Assembly (NCBI GenBank): GCA_001025035.1 | Contig: LCZK01000003.1 | Span: 62,001-126,000, forward strand | Direction of reading: 5' to 3' | Origin: Actinobacteria bacterium IMCC26207 | GTDB lineage: Bacteria > Actinomycetota > Acidimicrobiia > Acidimicrobiales > Microtrichaceae | DNA length: 64,000 bases | Part shown: positions 1 to 9,705 of the stretch, one piece after another | Layout of the letters: each line of letters opens with the position of its first letter | Numbering within the stretch: position 1 is the stretch's first letter | Translations under genes and position numbers: made by a program | The notes under the pieces: model-generated | Told to the model about the DNA's origin: nothing | The model's database searches: none | Seen by the model: only the letters and a program-made list of their open reading frames with translations

Positions 1-91
1 GACTGCTGAAGTGCTCGACTTTTTTAGGGCCCAATAGGGGCCAGATCACAACAGATTGCAGTCCTAAGCCCCCCCGATCTGAGAGCGAGAA

Positions 92-844
92 ATGATGGAA
101 CGTTTTGCCAACAAGGTGGTGCTCATCACGGGTGCTGCGTCCGGGATTGGGCGGGCAACTGCCGAACGCTTAGCTCTCGAGGGGGCAACGCTGGCCCTGG
201 TCGATATCAACGCGGATGGGCTTGATCAGACAGTGCAAACCTGTCGAGGCAGCGGAGCGGAAGTGCTGTCGCTGGTTGGTGACATCTCCTCAGAGTCTTC
301 TGTGGCAGAGATCATTGAGTCCACCGTGAACGAGTTTGGTCGGATTGATGTGCTGTGCAATATCGCTGGCATCTTGCAGTTCAAGGACTTCCGACTCACC
401 ACATTGGATGACTGGAACAAGATCATTGGCGTCAACCTGACGGGTACGTTCTTGATGTGTAGGGATGCACTTCCCCACCTGCTCGAGTCTCAGGGGAACA
501 TCGTCAACATGTCCTCGACTGCAAGCCTGGGCGGTCACCCTTGGACTGCTCCTTACTCTGCGTCCAAGGGCGGGATTCAAGCTATGTCTCTGGGAATTGC
601 CGTTGAATTCGGAAAGATGGGCGTGCGCTGCAATTGCGTAGCGCCGGGGTCAATCCTTACTCCGATACAAGATGCATTCGAACTGCCAGAGGGTGCTGAT
701 CCGAAACTGCTTCACCGCATCATGCCGTTGGACAAGATGCGAGGCCCCGAACAGATTGCCTCGGCTGTGGCCTACCTTGGTTCTGATGACGCTGCCCATG
801 TCAACGGTACGGTTCTCAAGGTGGATGGAGGAACTCTCGCATGA
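92..844 (+). CDS. SDR family NAD(P)-dependent oxidoreductase
   Basis: A classical short-chain dehydrogenase/reductase of 250 residues, the usual length for the family. The N-terminus has the Rossmann glycine motif (TGAASGIG, about residues 13-20). An NIAG block follows near residue 90, then the catalytic Ser (MSSTAS) and YSASKGG with catalytic Tyr and Lys around 155-160. The PG motif and the C-terminal VDGG typical of FabG-like enzymes are present. The substrate cannot be read from sequence; the enzyme is expected to be cytosolic and to interconvert an alcohol and a ketone. A purine-rich GAGAGCGAGA lies just before the ATG. The stop codon overlaps a following ATG (ATGA at 841-844), so translation is probably coupled to the small ORFs and LLM oxidoreductase downstream. 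Confidence 0.93.
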   Translation: MMERFANKVVLITGAASGIGRATAERLALEGATLALVDINADGLDQTVQTCRGSGAEVLSLVGDISSESSVAEIIESTVNEFGRIDVLCNIAGILQFKDFRLTTLDDWNKIIGVNLTGTFLMCRDALPHLLESQGNIVNMSSTASLGGHPWTAPYSASKGGIQAMSLGIAVEFGKMGVRCNCVAPGSILTPIQDAFELPEGADPKLLHRIMPLDKMRGPEQIASAVAYLGSDDAAHVNGTVLKVDGGTLA

Positions 845-900
845 AGTTCTCAGTGGTGAAAGGCTGCAGTGTGTCTAGGTCAGCCGGGGTGACAGCATGA
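841..900 (+). CDS. Tiny 19-codon ORF, copy 1 of a tandem 56-bp unit
   Basis: Seen in sequence: ATGAAGTTCTCA opens a 19-residue ORF that overlaps the SDR stop (ATGA) and ends in a TGA overlapping the next ATG at 897. Its opening codons (Met-Lys-Phe-Ser) are the same as those of the LLM oxidoreductase at 953. It is most easily explained as a duplicated start region of that gene, because the 56-bp unit is not a multiple of three and so throws the copied start out of frame. Whether a peptide accumulates is unknown; it may only carry ribosomes forward by termination-reinitiation. Confidence 0.4.
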   Translation: MKFSVVKGCSVSRSAGVTA

Positions 901-952
901 AGTTCTCAGAGATAAAAGGCTGCAGGGTATCTAGTTCAGCCGGGGTGACAGC
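841..952 (+). repeat. Tandem duplication, two 56-bp units
   Basis: Units at 841-896 and 897-952 are near identical, and the first 11 bases of the unit (ATGAAGTTCTC) recur a third time at 953 as the start of the LLM oxidoreductase. This looks like a duplication of the SDR/LLM gene junction that kept every overlap intact. Confidence 0.9.
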
Positions 953-956
953 ATGA
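897..956 (+). CDS. Tiny 19-codon ORF, copy 2 of a tandem 56-bp unit
   Basis: Second copy of the same unit, differing from the first at 6 of 56 bases by my count, with the frame intact. It begins in an ATGA overlap with copy 1 and ends in an ATGA overlap with the LLM oxidoreductase start at 953. The block CAGCCGGGGTGACAGC before each ATG is repeated unchanged and includes the purine-rich stretch that could act as ribosome-binding site. Function unknown; a translational-coupling relay is the simplest reading. Confidence 0.4.
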   Translation: MKFSEIKGCRVSSSAGVTA

Positions 957-1825
957 AGTTCTCTCTAGCGTTGCCGATGCTGCCGGCGCATCATTTTATT
1001 CCCCTAGCTCAAGCCGCCGAAGCTGCAGGGTACGACTCGATTGCAGTACCGGAGTCGGTGTTCTTTCCCGAGGAAGTCTCGGCGAAGTACCCCTACAGCA
1101 GTGATGGTGGAAGGTTCTGGGCGGCAGAGACACCGTTCTTAGATCCCTTTGTTGCAATCCCTGCCATGGCAGCAGTTACGGAGCGTATTTCCTTCTTCAC
1201 TAATGTCCTGAAACTCGGAATACGAGACCCATTGCTCGTAGCTAAAACAGTCTCTTCGATTGCAGCCCTTGCAGATGGTCGGCTGGGTCTAGGAGTCGGA
1301 CTTTCTTGGATTCCAGAGGAGTTCGAGTGGCTCGGCAAAGACATGCGAACCCGTGGAGCGCGTACGAACGAGGCCATCGAGATTATCCGCCTGGTGTGCA
1401 CCGGCGAGTTCGTTGAGTTTCACGGAAAGCACTACGAGTTTGGCCGCCTCATGGTGCGCCCGGTTCCCACGCAGCCAATCCCTATTTACGTTGGTGGATT
1501 GTCTGAACCCGGACTCAAGCGCGCCGCTCGGCTAGCAGACGGGTGGATCTCGGTTGCGAATACTTCGGCAGAGGTGGCTGAAGTGCTGCCAAGGTTGACC
1601 GAGCTTCGGGCTGAATATGGGCGATCAGATGTTCCCTTCGAAATTAAAGCGCTCTGCACTGATGTGTTTGATCAGTCGGGGTTCGAGCGGATGGCTGAGA
1701 TGGGCGTGACCGAGGCAATGGTGTGCCCTTGGTATTTCCGACCAGGGGATACGTCAGCACTCGATCAGCAGCTTGACTCAGTTGCTTGGTTCGGCGAGGA
1801 CTTTGTCAGCAAGCTCAGCGACTGA
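953..1825 (+). CDS. LLM-class (luciferase-like) F420-dependent oxidoreductase
   Basis: A 290-residue TIM-barrel protein of the bacterial luciferase-like monooxygenase superfamily. Recognisable features are the N-terminal KFSLALPMLPAHHF strand, the AAEAAGYDSIAVPES segment, the block FTNVLKLGIRDPLLVAKTV with ALADGRLGLGVGLSW (about residues 78-115), and IPIYVGGLSEPGLKRAARLADGW near 178-200. Actinobacterial members of this shape usually use reduced F420, and cofE/cofD lie immediately downstream in convergent orientation, which supports that cofactor. The substrate is unknown. The start at 953 overlaps the stop of the second tiny ORF and matches the usual family N-terminus. FMN-dependent chemistry remains possible. 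Confidence 0.87.
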   Translation: MKFSLALPMLPAHHFIPLAQAAEAAGYDSIAVPESVFFPEEVSAKYPYSSDGGRFWAAETPFLDPFVAIPAMAAVTERISFFTNVLKLGIRDPLLVAKTVSSIAALADGRLGLGVGLSWIPEEFEWLGKDMRTRGARTNEAIEIIRLVCTGEFVEFHGKHYEFGRLMVRPVPTQPIPIYVGGLSEPGLKRAARLADGWISVANTSAEVAEVLPRLTELRAEYGRSDVPFEIKALCTDVFDQSGFERMAEMGVTEAMVCPWYFRPGDTSALDQQLDSVAWFGEDFVSKLSD

Positions 1826-1851
1826 GTGGTTGCCGGTCGAGCGGGTTCGCG

Positions 1852-2577
1852 TTAGCGGAACAAGTCTTCTTGCGGGGAGCGGACAAGGTTCTCTGCAACG
1901 CCAACCCGGGAGCCACCGAGTTGAAAGGCGGTTTCATCAACGCCGCGAACGATTGCTACCGGTATGCCCGTGGACTTCCCCATTACAAGCTCTGCAGCAC
2001 CAGCAATCTCATCAACAATTGCAACCTCGGTTACTTGTAACTCGCGGCCGTAGGTGTCTTGGGTGCCCCTCAAGTCGAGAACCGGAAGGATCCCTGCGGC
2101 TCCAATTGCAACATCTGTCACGCCGCGCCTCCAGGGCCGACCAAAGGTGTCAGAGATCACCACAGCTACCTCAACCCCGATTAATCCCTTGATGCCGTCC
2201 CGTATTCGCCGGGCAGACCGGTCCGGGTCAACGGGCAGCAGAGCTGCTTGGCCGCGAGCCACGTTCGACAGGTCAATTCCGGCGTTCGCACAGACAAAAC
2301 CGTGACGAGTTTCGCTGATGATTAAGTCACCGCGGCGCCGCAGAATTCGAACTGATTCCTGCTCGACTAACGGCTTGTGACTCAGTGGGTCATTGGGGTC
2401 GACATCTGCCATTGCTCCCTCGGCTTTGGACACAATCTTTTGAGTGACCACGAGCACATCATGATGTTCAAGCTGGCCGCCAGACTCGGCCACTGCACCA
2501 CAAATGAGAGCGGCAATGTCGCTCGCTCGAACAATCTCCGGGATGCCTTCCACGGGAATCAATTGGATTGGTTTCAT
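1852..2577 (-). CDS. cofE: Coenzyme F420-0:L-glutamate ligase (CofE)
   Basis: Adds L-glutamate residues to F420-0 in the last stage of coenzyme F420 synthesis, in the cytosol with GTP. Diagnostic blocks are present: HDVLVVTQKIVSKAEG, the segment from ISDTFGRPWRRGVTDVAIG onward with GREL, and DEIAGAAELVMGKS with IPVAIVRG near the C-terminus. At 241 residues it is the stand-alone archaeal-type CofE, not the two-domain mycobacterial FbiB that carries an extra nitroreductase-like half. The chosen start encodes MKPIQLIPVEGIPEI and has GAGGAA upstream, 13 bases after the cofD stop; a longer reading would overlap cofD. It forms an operon with cofD and probably gmd. Confidence 0.93.
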   Translation of the reverse strand: MKPIQLIPVEGIPEIVRASDIAALICGAVAESGGQLEHHDVLVVTQKIVSKAEGAMADVDPNDPLSHKPLVEQESVRILRRRGDLIISETRHGFVCANAGIDLSNVARGQAALLPVDPDRSARRIRDGIKGLIGVEVAVVISDTFGRPWRRGVTDVAIGAAGILPVLDLRGTQDTYGRELQVTEVAIVDEIAGAAELVMGKSTGIPVAIVRGVDETAFQLGGSRVGVAENLVRSPQEDLFR

Positions 2578-2590
2578 CTCGGGTAGTTCC

Positions 2591-3574
2591 TCATCTACTG
2601 ATGATGGCGTCAATGCAGCTTGCGGCCAACTCGGCAGCTGCAGCACGATCAGTCATGACGGTCGGTGCCACGATGCATCGCATACCCGCCGCCTCGACCT
2701 GATTCGCTAGGTGCGCATCGACAGTATCGATAACTAGCGTCGAGGCAAACTCGGCGTAATAGCGGGCAATGCCCACCACGGAGACTTCATGGCCGAGCTC
2801 TCGCAATAACCGATCAGCAGGCCCTTTGAGCGCTGCTCCTCCAACAATGGGGCTAATCGCAACGGTTCGCTCTCTTGCAGCCGTTACTGCTGCGCGGACT
2901 CCTGGCACTGCAAGAACAGGGTCTATGGAGACGATGGGGTTTGAGGGTGCAATACAGATGAGGTCGGCTCGGGCTAGCGAGGACAGCACATCGGGGCCAG
3001 GCTGTGCTGAGTCGGCCCCGGCAAAGCGAATCTGACTGACTGCTACCTCGTGGTGTTCGCGTACGAAGTATTCCTGAAAGCTCAGTTCTCGCTCATCTAC
3101 GGTTCGCACTTCGGTGCTCAGAGCATCATCAGTCACTGGCAAAAGCTTGAGTTCGAGTCCCCATGTGTTGCAGATCTCGGCAGTGACCTGCGTCAAGGTG
3201 GCTCCAGCCCGGCGACGAGAGGTGCGGTACAGGTGGGTGCCAAGGTCACGGTCGCCTAGTGCAAACCATCCCGCTGCATCATTGCCGGCTGCATCGGTTT
3301 CTGAAATCCCGTTGCTCAGGGCGTAGCTGCGCACTTGCTCGATTGCCTGCCAAGTTTCGCCGACTAGCCCCCAGCCAGTTACCGGGTTGACTGCCTCAGC
3401 CAAGGTGTAGGTAATGGTGTCGATATCGGGACTCACCATCAGGCCGTGCAGAACTGTGTCGTCTCCCACGTTGACAATTGCGGTGACTTGGGACTGAGGT
3501 ACTACTGCAATGAGGCCACGCAAAAACTTGGCAGCACCCACTCCACCTGCCACAACTGCAACCTGAGTTGCCAC
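2591..3574 (-). CDS. cofD: 2-phospho-L-lactate (or PEP) transferase CofD/FbiA
   Basis: Transfers the phospholactyl-type group from its guanylylated donor to the deazaflavin Fo, giving F420-0 or its dehydro form. In mycobacteria the donor derives from phosphoenolpyruvate; the sequence does not decide which applies here. Family marks are the N-terminal VAVVAGGVGAAKFLRGL nucleotide/Fo-binding loop, NVGDDTVLHGL, ICIAPSNPIVSIDPVLA, and SPIVGGAALKGPADRLL in the last third. At 327 residues it is normal length. The start is GTG, six bases after the gmd stop, so gmd-cofD-cofE are very likely cotranscribed. Confidence 0.94.
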   Translation of the reverse strand: MATQVAVVAGGVGAAKFLRGLIAVVPQSQVTAIVNVGDDTVLHGLMVSPDIDTITYTLAEAVNPVTGWGLVGETWQAIEQVRSYALSNGISETDAAGNDAAGWFALGDRDLGTHLYRTSRRRAGATLTQVTAEICNTWGLELKLLPVTDDALSTEVRTVDERELSFQEYFVREHHEVAVSQIRFAGADSAQPGPDVLSSLARADLICIAPSNPIVSIDPVLAVPGVRAAVTAARERTVAISPIVGGAALKGPADRLLRELGHEVSVVGIARYYAEFASTLVIDTVDAHLANQVEAAGMRCIVAPTVMTDRAAAAELAASCIDAIISR

Positions 3575-3580
3575 AGGCAG

Positions 3581-4597
<1,017 letters not shown>

Positions 4598-4664
4598 TTA
4601 ACTGAGTTGGCAAATTGCAAGCCTGTAGAGTGAAAGGTGCCGCTTCTTTCGACAGGCCAACTCT

Positions 4665-5162
4665 ATGCAGTTACCAACACCAGATGACCCGTCCAAGATG
4701 AGTGCTCGGCCCCAAGCGGCAGAAGTTGCTGCACTCGGCTTGCGCATTGCGATGCTCAGAATGGGTCTGGGGTTCACTCAGCAAGAACTTGCAGAGCGCT
4801 TGGGAATCTCTCGTGTTGCAGTGTCCAACTTGGAGTCAGGTCGAAGCGTCCCTGGTGAACGAACTGTGACGCTGATGGCTGGACTCTTCCGCATGGAACC
4901 ATTCGAACTTGTCCAAGGCACCGCCTACCCGCAGGCCAAAGTCGATCGTCTACCCCTCGTGACCGCAAAATACACCGAGGTGGAATTGCAGTTAGCACTC
5001 CTTGAGCGAGACCTACGCTGGTTGGAGTCTGCTCCGGCGCAGCTAGCAATTGAGGTGATTGAGGGGTGGCAAAAAGCGCTTCGCCTGCTCGCAGAAGGCA
5101 CAACAGATAGCCGGCAACTGCTCCTTCTTCGCCAAGCTCTCGATGCGCTTCCTGGTACCTAG
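4665..5162 (+). CDS. XRE-family helix-turn-helix regulator
   Basis: A 165-residue protein with a Cro/C1-type helix-turn-helix at about residues 24-80 (RIAMLRMGLGFTQQELAERL, then GISRVAVSNLESGRSVPGE). The C-terminal 80 residues are helical, Leu/Arg-rich and match no domain I recognise; they may mediate dimerisation. It lies between gmd (divergent) and the Rmd-like reductase (convergent), so it is a candidate local regulator of the GDP-sugar and F420 genes; this is inference from position only. An alternative start is the ATG at 4698. Confidence 0.85.
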   Translation: MQLPTPDDPSKMSARPQAAEVAALGLRIAMLRMGLGFTQQELAERLGISRVAVSNLESGRSVPGERTVTLMAGLFRMEPFELVQGTAYPQAKVDRLPLVTAKYTEVELQLALLERDLRWLESAPAQLAIEVIEGWQKALRLLAEGTTDSRQLLLLRQALDALPGT

Positions 5163-5175
5163 CTCCGGGCATTTT

Positions 5176-5216
5176 GTCTCGGCTTGTAACCGCATTACGT
5201 CTCGGCTTGTAACCGC
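5176..5216. repeat. Direct repeat of 18 bp at the rmd 3' end
   Basis: GTCTCGGCTTGTAACCGC occurs at 5176-5193 and again at 5199-5216, separated by five bases. The inner copy encodes the last residues of the Rmd-like protein on the minus strand; the outer copy lies just beyond the stop. It looks like a small tandem duplication of the gene end. Confidence 0.85.
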
Positions 5217-6106
5217 TTACGCCGGTCGTTCAGCAAATCCTCGAGCGTCTGATCGAGGGGAATCTCTGGCTTCCACCCTGTATCAGCCAGAATTCGAGAA
5301 CTGTCGCCGAGCAGAATGGGAATATCAACAGGCCGCTGAAGATCAGGGTCTGCTTCGAGAGTCATGGGGATCTTCGCCATTGAGATCAGGCGTTGAGCGA
5401 GATCTTGAATAGCGATTGCGGTTCCAGAACAGACGTTATACACCTGCCCGGCATGACCTTTCTCAACTAGCAATCGGTAAGCACGGACAACATCGCGAAC
5501 ATCCGTGAAGTCTCGCTGAGGACTGAGATTGCCAGCTAGGACAACGGAGTTACCTTCAATCTCGTTAGCCGCAACTCTCGAGGCCAACGCCTGGGCCACA
5601 AATTTGTCGGTCTGTCCTGGGCCGAGATGATTGAAGGGCCGTGCACGTACCACATGTTGTTCGTAGCCCAAGAAAGCTTGCAGGGCCACATAGTCAGCAG
5701 CCACTTTTGAAGCTGCGTAGGGACTCACAGGTCGTAACGCCTGCTCCTCGGTTATCGGAAGGTCCGCAGGGGTGACTTTGCCATAAATATCGGCCGATCC
5801 AATAGAGAGGACTCGCTCAGTTCCGGCTTCGCGAGCGGCCCACAAGATGTTGAGGGTTCCTTCGGCATTTGCTCGGAACGTTGCTTGGGGGGTCTGCCAG
5901 GAACCACCCACATCGCTCGCTCCGGCTAGGTGGTAGACCACTTCGGGCTTGCATCGACGGAACATCTCGAGCAGGGCCGCAGCATCAAGAATGTCGAGAC
6001 CGTCAGTCACGCGGTCAGTGGCGGTTACTTCGTCTCCGCATTCTTCAAGATGGCGTTGCAGGTGGGCTCCCACAAAGCCGCCAGCTCCCGTAATAAGTGC
6101 TCTCAT
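5195..6106 (-). CDS. rmd: GDP-4-keto-6-deoxymannose reductase (Rmd-like), NAD-dependent epimerase family
   Basis: An extended SDR of 303 residues that best resembles GDP-6-deoxy-D-mannose reductase, the enzyme completing GDP-D-rhamnose from the Gmd product. Seen: MRALITGAGGFVGAHLQRHL Rossmann motif, YHLAGASDVGGSW, SIGSADIYGKV, SPYAASKVAADYVALQ with catalytic Tyr/Lys, RARPFNHLGPGQTDKFV, and RDFTDVRDVVRAY. The start is set at MRALIT because the 36 residues possible upstream are not family-like and would reach the next gene. Other epimerase functions are possible, but the RPFNHLGPGQ block and the nearby gmd favour Rmd. Confidence 0.85.
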   Translation of the reverse strand: MRALITGAGGFVGAHLQRHLEECGDEVTATDRVTDGLDILDAAALLEMFRRCKPEVVYHLAGASDVGGSWQTPQATFRANAEGTLNILWAAREAGTERVLSIGSADIYGKVTPADLPITEEQALRPVSPYAASKVAADYVALQAFLGYEQHVVRARPFNHLGPGQTDKFVAQALASRVAANEIEGNSVVLAGNLSPQRDFTDVRDVVRAYRLLVEKGHAGQVYNVCSGTAIAIQDLAQRLISMAKIPMTLEADPDLQRPVDIPILLGDSSRILADTGWKPEIPLDQTLEDLLNDRRKRLQAET

Positions 6107-6213
6107 GAATGGGCCTGAGAAAATGCCTGAGTGAGTCGAAGTTGCATGGGCACACACTCTACGCGTGACAAGGCCTTGCGCGTGTCTCGTTAGTTTGTGT
6201 CGCAGGTTCAGCA

Positions 6214-9200
6214 ATGCTGCGCGGTACGATCCATGTTCCCCGGATGAAGGACATGGTCATCCCACCCGAGACTCAAGAGCCCAACTCAGATCCTCTACCC
6301 GCTGCCGAAGAACCCGGAGCAGACACTGTCGACGATTCACTCTTGTCTGATCAGGTTGCACCGGTAGAGGAAGATGAATCTGAGGAGGCTGCCCTTGACG
6401 AGAAGTGGGGCTTTGTTCAGCCAGAGCCTCTGGTAGGCGTTGGCGCACCTCCTGTAGTGGCCGTCGTGATTACTTCTAACCCGGGCGATTACTTTGAGGA
6501 TGCCCTTGAATCGATAGCAGCGCAGGAATACGAGAATCTCTCGGTTCTCGTTATCGATAATGGGAGTGAGCAAGACCCGACGCCGCGAGTTGCAGAGATT
6601 TTGCCAACAGCATTTGTGAAGCGGAGAGAGCAGGACCTGGGTTTTTCTGCCGCCGCAAACGAGGTACTGGTAGCAGTCGAAGGTGCAGCGTTCTACCTGC
6701 TTCTACACGACGATGTTCGCCTTCCCGATGGCGCAATCACTGCGTTGGTGACCGAGGCCTTTCGGTCAAACGCAGGAATAGTTGGCCCCAAGCTGGTCGA
6801 CTGGGACGACCCGAAACAGCTCCGTTCGGTTGGTTACGCCGTGGATCCATTCGGGTTCTCCTCCTCGGTTTCTGAGCCCGGTGAGTTAGATCAGTCACAG
6901 CATGATCTGGCCCGTGAAGTCTTTGCTGTCTCCGACGCATGCATGCTGATTCGGGCCGATCTTTTTGCAACTCTGGGTGGGTTCAACGAACAGATTCCTT
7001 ACTTCGGCGAAGACATCGATCTGTGTTGGAGAGCGCACGTTGCTGCAGCAACCGTGCACCTCTGCCCCTCGGTTGCGGTTGGCCATCGCGAAGACTTTGA
7101 ACAGCGGCGCGGCTCTGAAGAGCGGTCGGAACGCCTAGCGCTGCGCCATGAGGCCAGGATGATGCTGAGCAACTACGAGTTGTTTCGATTGCTCTGGGTT
7201 ATCCCCGTGGCGATTGTGTACTCAGCAATCGATTTGCTTGCCTCGTTAGTTCTCGGGAGATTCAAACACGCGGGTGACGTCACAGCATCTGTTGGGTGGA
7301 ATCTTGGGAACGTCTTCACGCTGTTTTCTGCGCGCTCGCGGGTCAAGAAGACGCGTCGAACACATGACTCTGGCTACCTGCCCTTGATGCGTCAGGGAAG
7401 CTCCCGGCTGAAGGGAATCCTGCGCGGTCAAGACTCAAGCGAGAATCGCGTGCAGTCAGCCACGAACGCGAGTCGCGAATACCTGCGAGATATGACCGCT
7501 GGCCCAAACCGCGCGGCTGTTGCCATCTTTGTTCTGGTTGCAGCCCTCATGGTGCTTGGTGCAAGAAACCTGATTTCTGGGCCGCTTCCCGTGTTCCGCG
7601 AGTTCATAGATGCTGGCAGCAGCGGCGGCCAACTGCTCTCGGAATGGTTCACGGGGTGGCGAAACGCTGGCCTTGGTGAGCCAGCGATTGCGCCGGGCCT
7701 AGTGCCCGGGCTTGGCCTTGTCGGCTCAGTTCTATTTGGGGCGATTGGACTAGCCCGCCGACTGATGATTCTGATGCCACTGCTCGTTGGCGCAATGGGG
7801 GCTTGGAAACTCTTCTTGGGCACGCACTCGACGCGTACTCGGGTAGCCGCCCTGCTCGCGTACGGCCTGAATCCTGTAGTGCTCAATGCTGTTGCAGAGG
7901 GTCGCCTGCAAGCACTCTGGGTGTACGCAGCGGCCCCTTGGTTGCTGCGGCGGCTGGCAATGCAGGCAGGAATCAAGCCATTTGACAGGCCGGAATTGCC
8001 ACTACCTCCCCGCCTGCGACAGCTTGCGGGAACCGCACTGATCTTTGCTCTTGTGGGATCTGTTACCCCGCTTGGGGCCGTCATTTTGGCGTTGAGCATG
8101 CTGGTACTAGCAGCGGTGTCCTCGCTCAGTCACCATGCCAAGCAGGCCCGCCGAATGGCAGCATCCACCGTTGGGGGCCTCATTCTGGCCATTCCCGTGC
8201 TCCTGCCCTGGCTACTCGCATCGGTACTCCGAGGCGATCTCGCATCTCTGACAGGTCTCTGGGCTACCAACAGCGCAGCCCCCTCTGCAGCTCGGATTCT
8301 GACCGGGTCGCTTGGAGCAGTCACTGTGGGTCTGTTTGGTTGGGGCTTGGTCATTGCAGCCATGTACTGCCTGATTGCGGGCGGCGGCTGGCGTCTTCGA
8401 TGGGGTATCAGTGCATGGGTCCTTACCTTTGTGTCATGGGTTGCAACGGTGGCACTTGCCAAGTGGGGATTCTTGGGTGGTGCCGGGGCAGAACTCATCT
8501 TGATGCCTGCCGTTCTTGGTTTGTGTGTTGCCATTGCAATGGGTGTGCTGGCGTTCGAACACGACGTAGTCGGCTCAGACTTTGGCCTACCGCAGGTGCT
8601 CTCCGGGGTTGCAGTTGCGGCAGTGCTGATTGGTCTGGTTCCCATCGGTGTGGCGGCAGCCAACGGGCGTTGGTATCAGCCAGAAGGCGATTTCCGTAAT
8701 CTGCTTGATGTCGTAGATGACGGAACGAACTTCCGCAGCGTTTGGATTGGCGACCCGGATGTATTGCCCTTGTCCGGTTGGACACTCCAGGGCCAAGAGG
8801 GCCTAGCCATGGGTGTGAGCAGCGGCCTTGATCCGCTGATTACGCAGCGCTTCCGCCTTGACGGAGGGACAGGGGTGGCCACATTGACTGAAGCAGTCGA
8901 GGCCGCGCTGAATGGGGAGACAAGTCGCCTCGGGCGTCTGTTGGCGCCCATGGGGATTCGCTACATCGTGGTCATCAACAGACCCGCACCCGAACCGTTT
9001 GCTTCTGCCGAAGTGCCGATGCCCGTACCCGCCTTGGCAGCATTGCGAGAGCAACTCGATCTTCGTGAAGTCGAGATCAATCCCGGAGTCGTGCTGTTCC
9101 AAACAGGTGCACCTTGGCCACTGCGATCAAATGTGAGCGATCTCAATTTGCCTTCAGATGGAGCCCCTACGTTGGAGCAGCAATTGAGCAACGGTTGGGC

Positions 9201-9705
9201 CGCTCCACCTGCAGTGCTTGGGACCAACCCAGGAACCAAGTTCTCGGGAACCCTTCTGGGCGATCAGCAGATTGCTCAGTCTGTGACCGCAGATCCCGGA
9301 TGGCATATGAAGCAGGACTCCCAAGGTGACGCTACGAGGACTGACCTGTTTGGTTGGTCCCAGCAGTTCAAAACCGGTGCAGGTGGATCCGTTACGTTGG
9401 CTTGGGTGACGCCGTTGAGTCTGCGTGCACTGCAGTTGCTGCAAGTACTGGGGCTACTTGGGCTGTTAGTGCTGGCTATTCGAAACCCCCGGATGTTTCC
9501 CAGATCTTCAAAGAGAGGCTCCGCAGAAATTGCTGGCCAGCGAGTAGTTGTAGGCCCCGATGGACTTCGGCCGGAACAGACAACTGCTACTTCTGCAGCT
9601 AGCGCCCTGCGCAATCCCGCAGATCTATCCCAGGATCCTGGTGCCGAATCGGCTGAGCACCCCAGCAGTGGTTCTGGTCCAGGCGAAGAAGGGGAGCAGG
9701 CATGA
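6214..9705 (+). CDS. Large membrane glycosyltransferase (GT2 domain plus multi-pass region)
   Basis: A 1163-residue protein. An acidic N-terminal tail (1-70) precedes a GT2 domain at about 75-300 with VVAVVITSNP, LLLHDDVRLP (DxD-like) and GEDIDLCWRAH (general-base ED). After it come a charged linker and roughly 14 hydrophobic segments between about 430 and 800, then an extracytoplasmic region (about 830-1080), one more transmembrane helix and a Pro/Ser/Glu-rich tail. It probably transfers sugars to a lipid-linked envelope polymer; the acceptor is unknown. Its stop overlaps the DUF5719 gene (ATGA), an arrangement I recall from other actinobacteria. An alternative start is the ATG at 6244, downstream of a TACGAT -10-like hexamer at 6225-6230. 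Confidence 0.85.
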   Translation: MLRGTIHVPRMKDMVIPPETQEPNSDPLPAAEEPGADTVDDSLLSDQVAPVEEDESEEAALDEKWGFVQPEPLVGVGAPPVVAVVITSNPGDYFEDALESIAAQEYENLSVLVIDNGSEQDPTPRVAEILPTAFVKRREQDLGFSAAANEVLVAVEGAAFYLLLHDDVRLPDGAITALVTEAFRSNAGIVGPKLVDWDDPKQLRSVGYAVDPFGFSSSVSEPGELDQSQHDLAREVFAVSDACMLIRADLFATLGGFNEQIPYFGEDIDLCWRAHVAAATVHLCPSVAVGHREDFEQRRGSEERSERLALRHEARMMLSNYELFRLLWVIPVAIVYSAIDLLASLVLGRFKHAGDVTASVGWNLGNVFTLFSARSRVKKTRRTHDSGYLPLMRQGSSRLKGILRGQDSSENRVQSATNASREYLRDMTAGPNRAAVAIFVLVAALMVLGARNLISGPLPVFREFIDAGSSGGQLLSEWFTGWRNAGLGEPAIAPGLVPGLGLVGSVLFGAIGLARRLMILMPLLVGAMGAWKLFLGTHSTRTRVAALLAYGLNPVVLNAVAEGRLQALWVYAAAPWLLRRLAMQAGIKPFDRPELPLPPRLRQLAGTALIFALVGSVTPLGAVILALSMLVLAAVSSLSHHAKQARRMAASTVGGLILAIPVLLPWLLASVLRGDLASLTGLWATNSAAPSAARILTGSLGAVTVGLFGWGLVIAAMYCLIAGGGWRLRWGISAWVLTFVSWVATVALAKWGFLGGAGAELILMPAVLGLCVAIAMGVLAFEHDVVGSDFGLPQVLSGVAVAAVLIGLVPIGVAAANGRWYQPEGDFRNLLDVVDDGTNFRSVWIGDPDVLPLSGWTLQGQEGLAMGVSSGLDPLITQRFRLDGGTGVATLTEAVEAALNGETSRLGRLLAPMGIRYIVVINRPAPEPFASAEVPMPVPALAALREQLDLREVEINPGVVLFQTGAPWPLRSNVSDLNLPSDGAPTLEQQLSNGWAAPPAVLGTNPGTKFSGTLLGDQQIAQSVTADPGWHMKQDSQGDATRTDLFGWSQQFKTGAGGSVTLAWVTPLSLRALQLLQVLGLLGLLVLAIRNPRMFPRSSKRGSAEIAGQRVVVGPDGLRPEQTTATSAASALRNPADLSQDPGAESAEHPSSGSGPGEEGEQA

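Noticed and set aside
1..91. Hairpin GGCCC-AATAG-GGGCC near 28-42 as terminator of a preceding gene
   Set aside because: The T-run lies before the hairpin on the plus strand, on the wrong side; no upstream gene end is visible.
7428..8099. 223-residue minus-strand frame inside the GT2 membrane gene
   Set aside because: It is antisense to a hydrophobic coding region and its Arg/Ser/Pro composition is typical of shadow frames.
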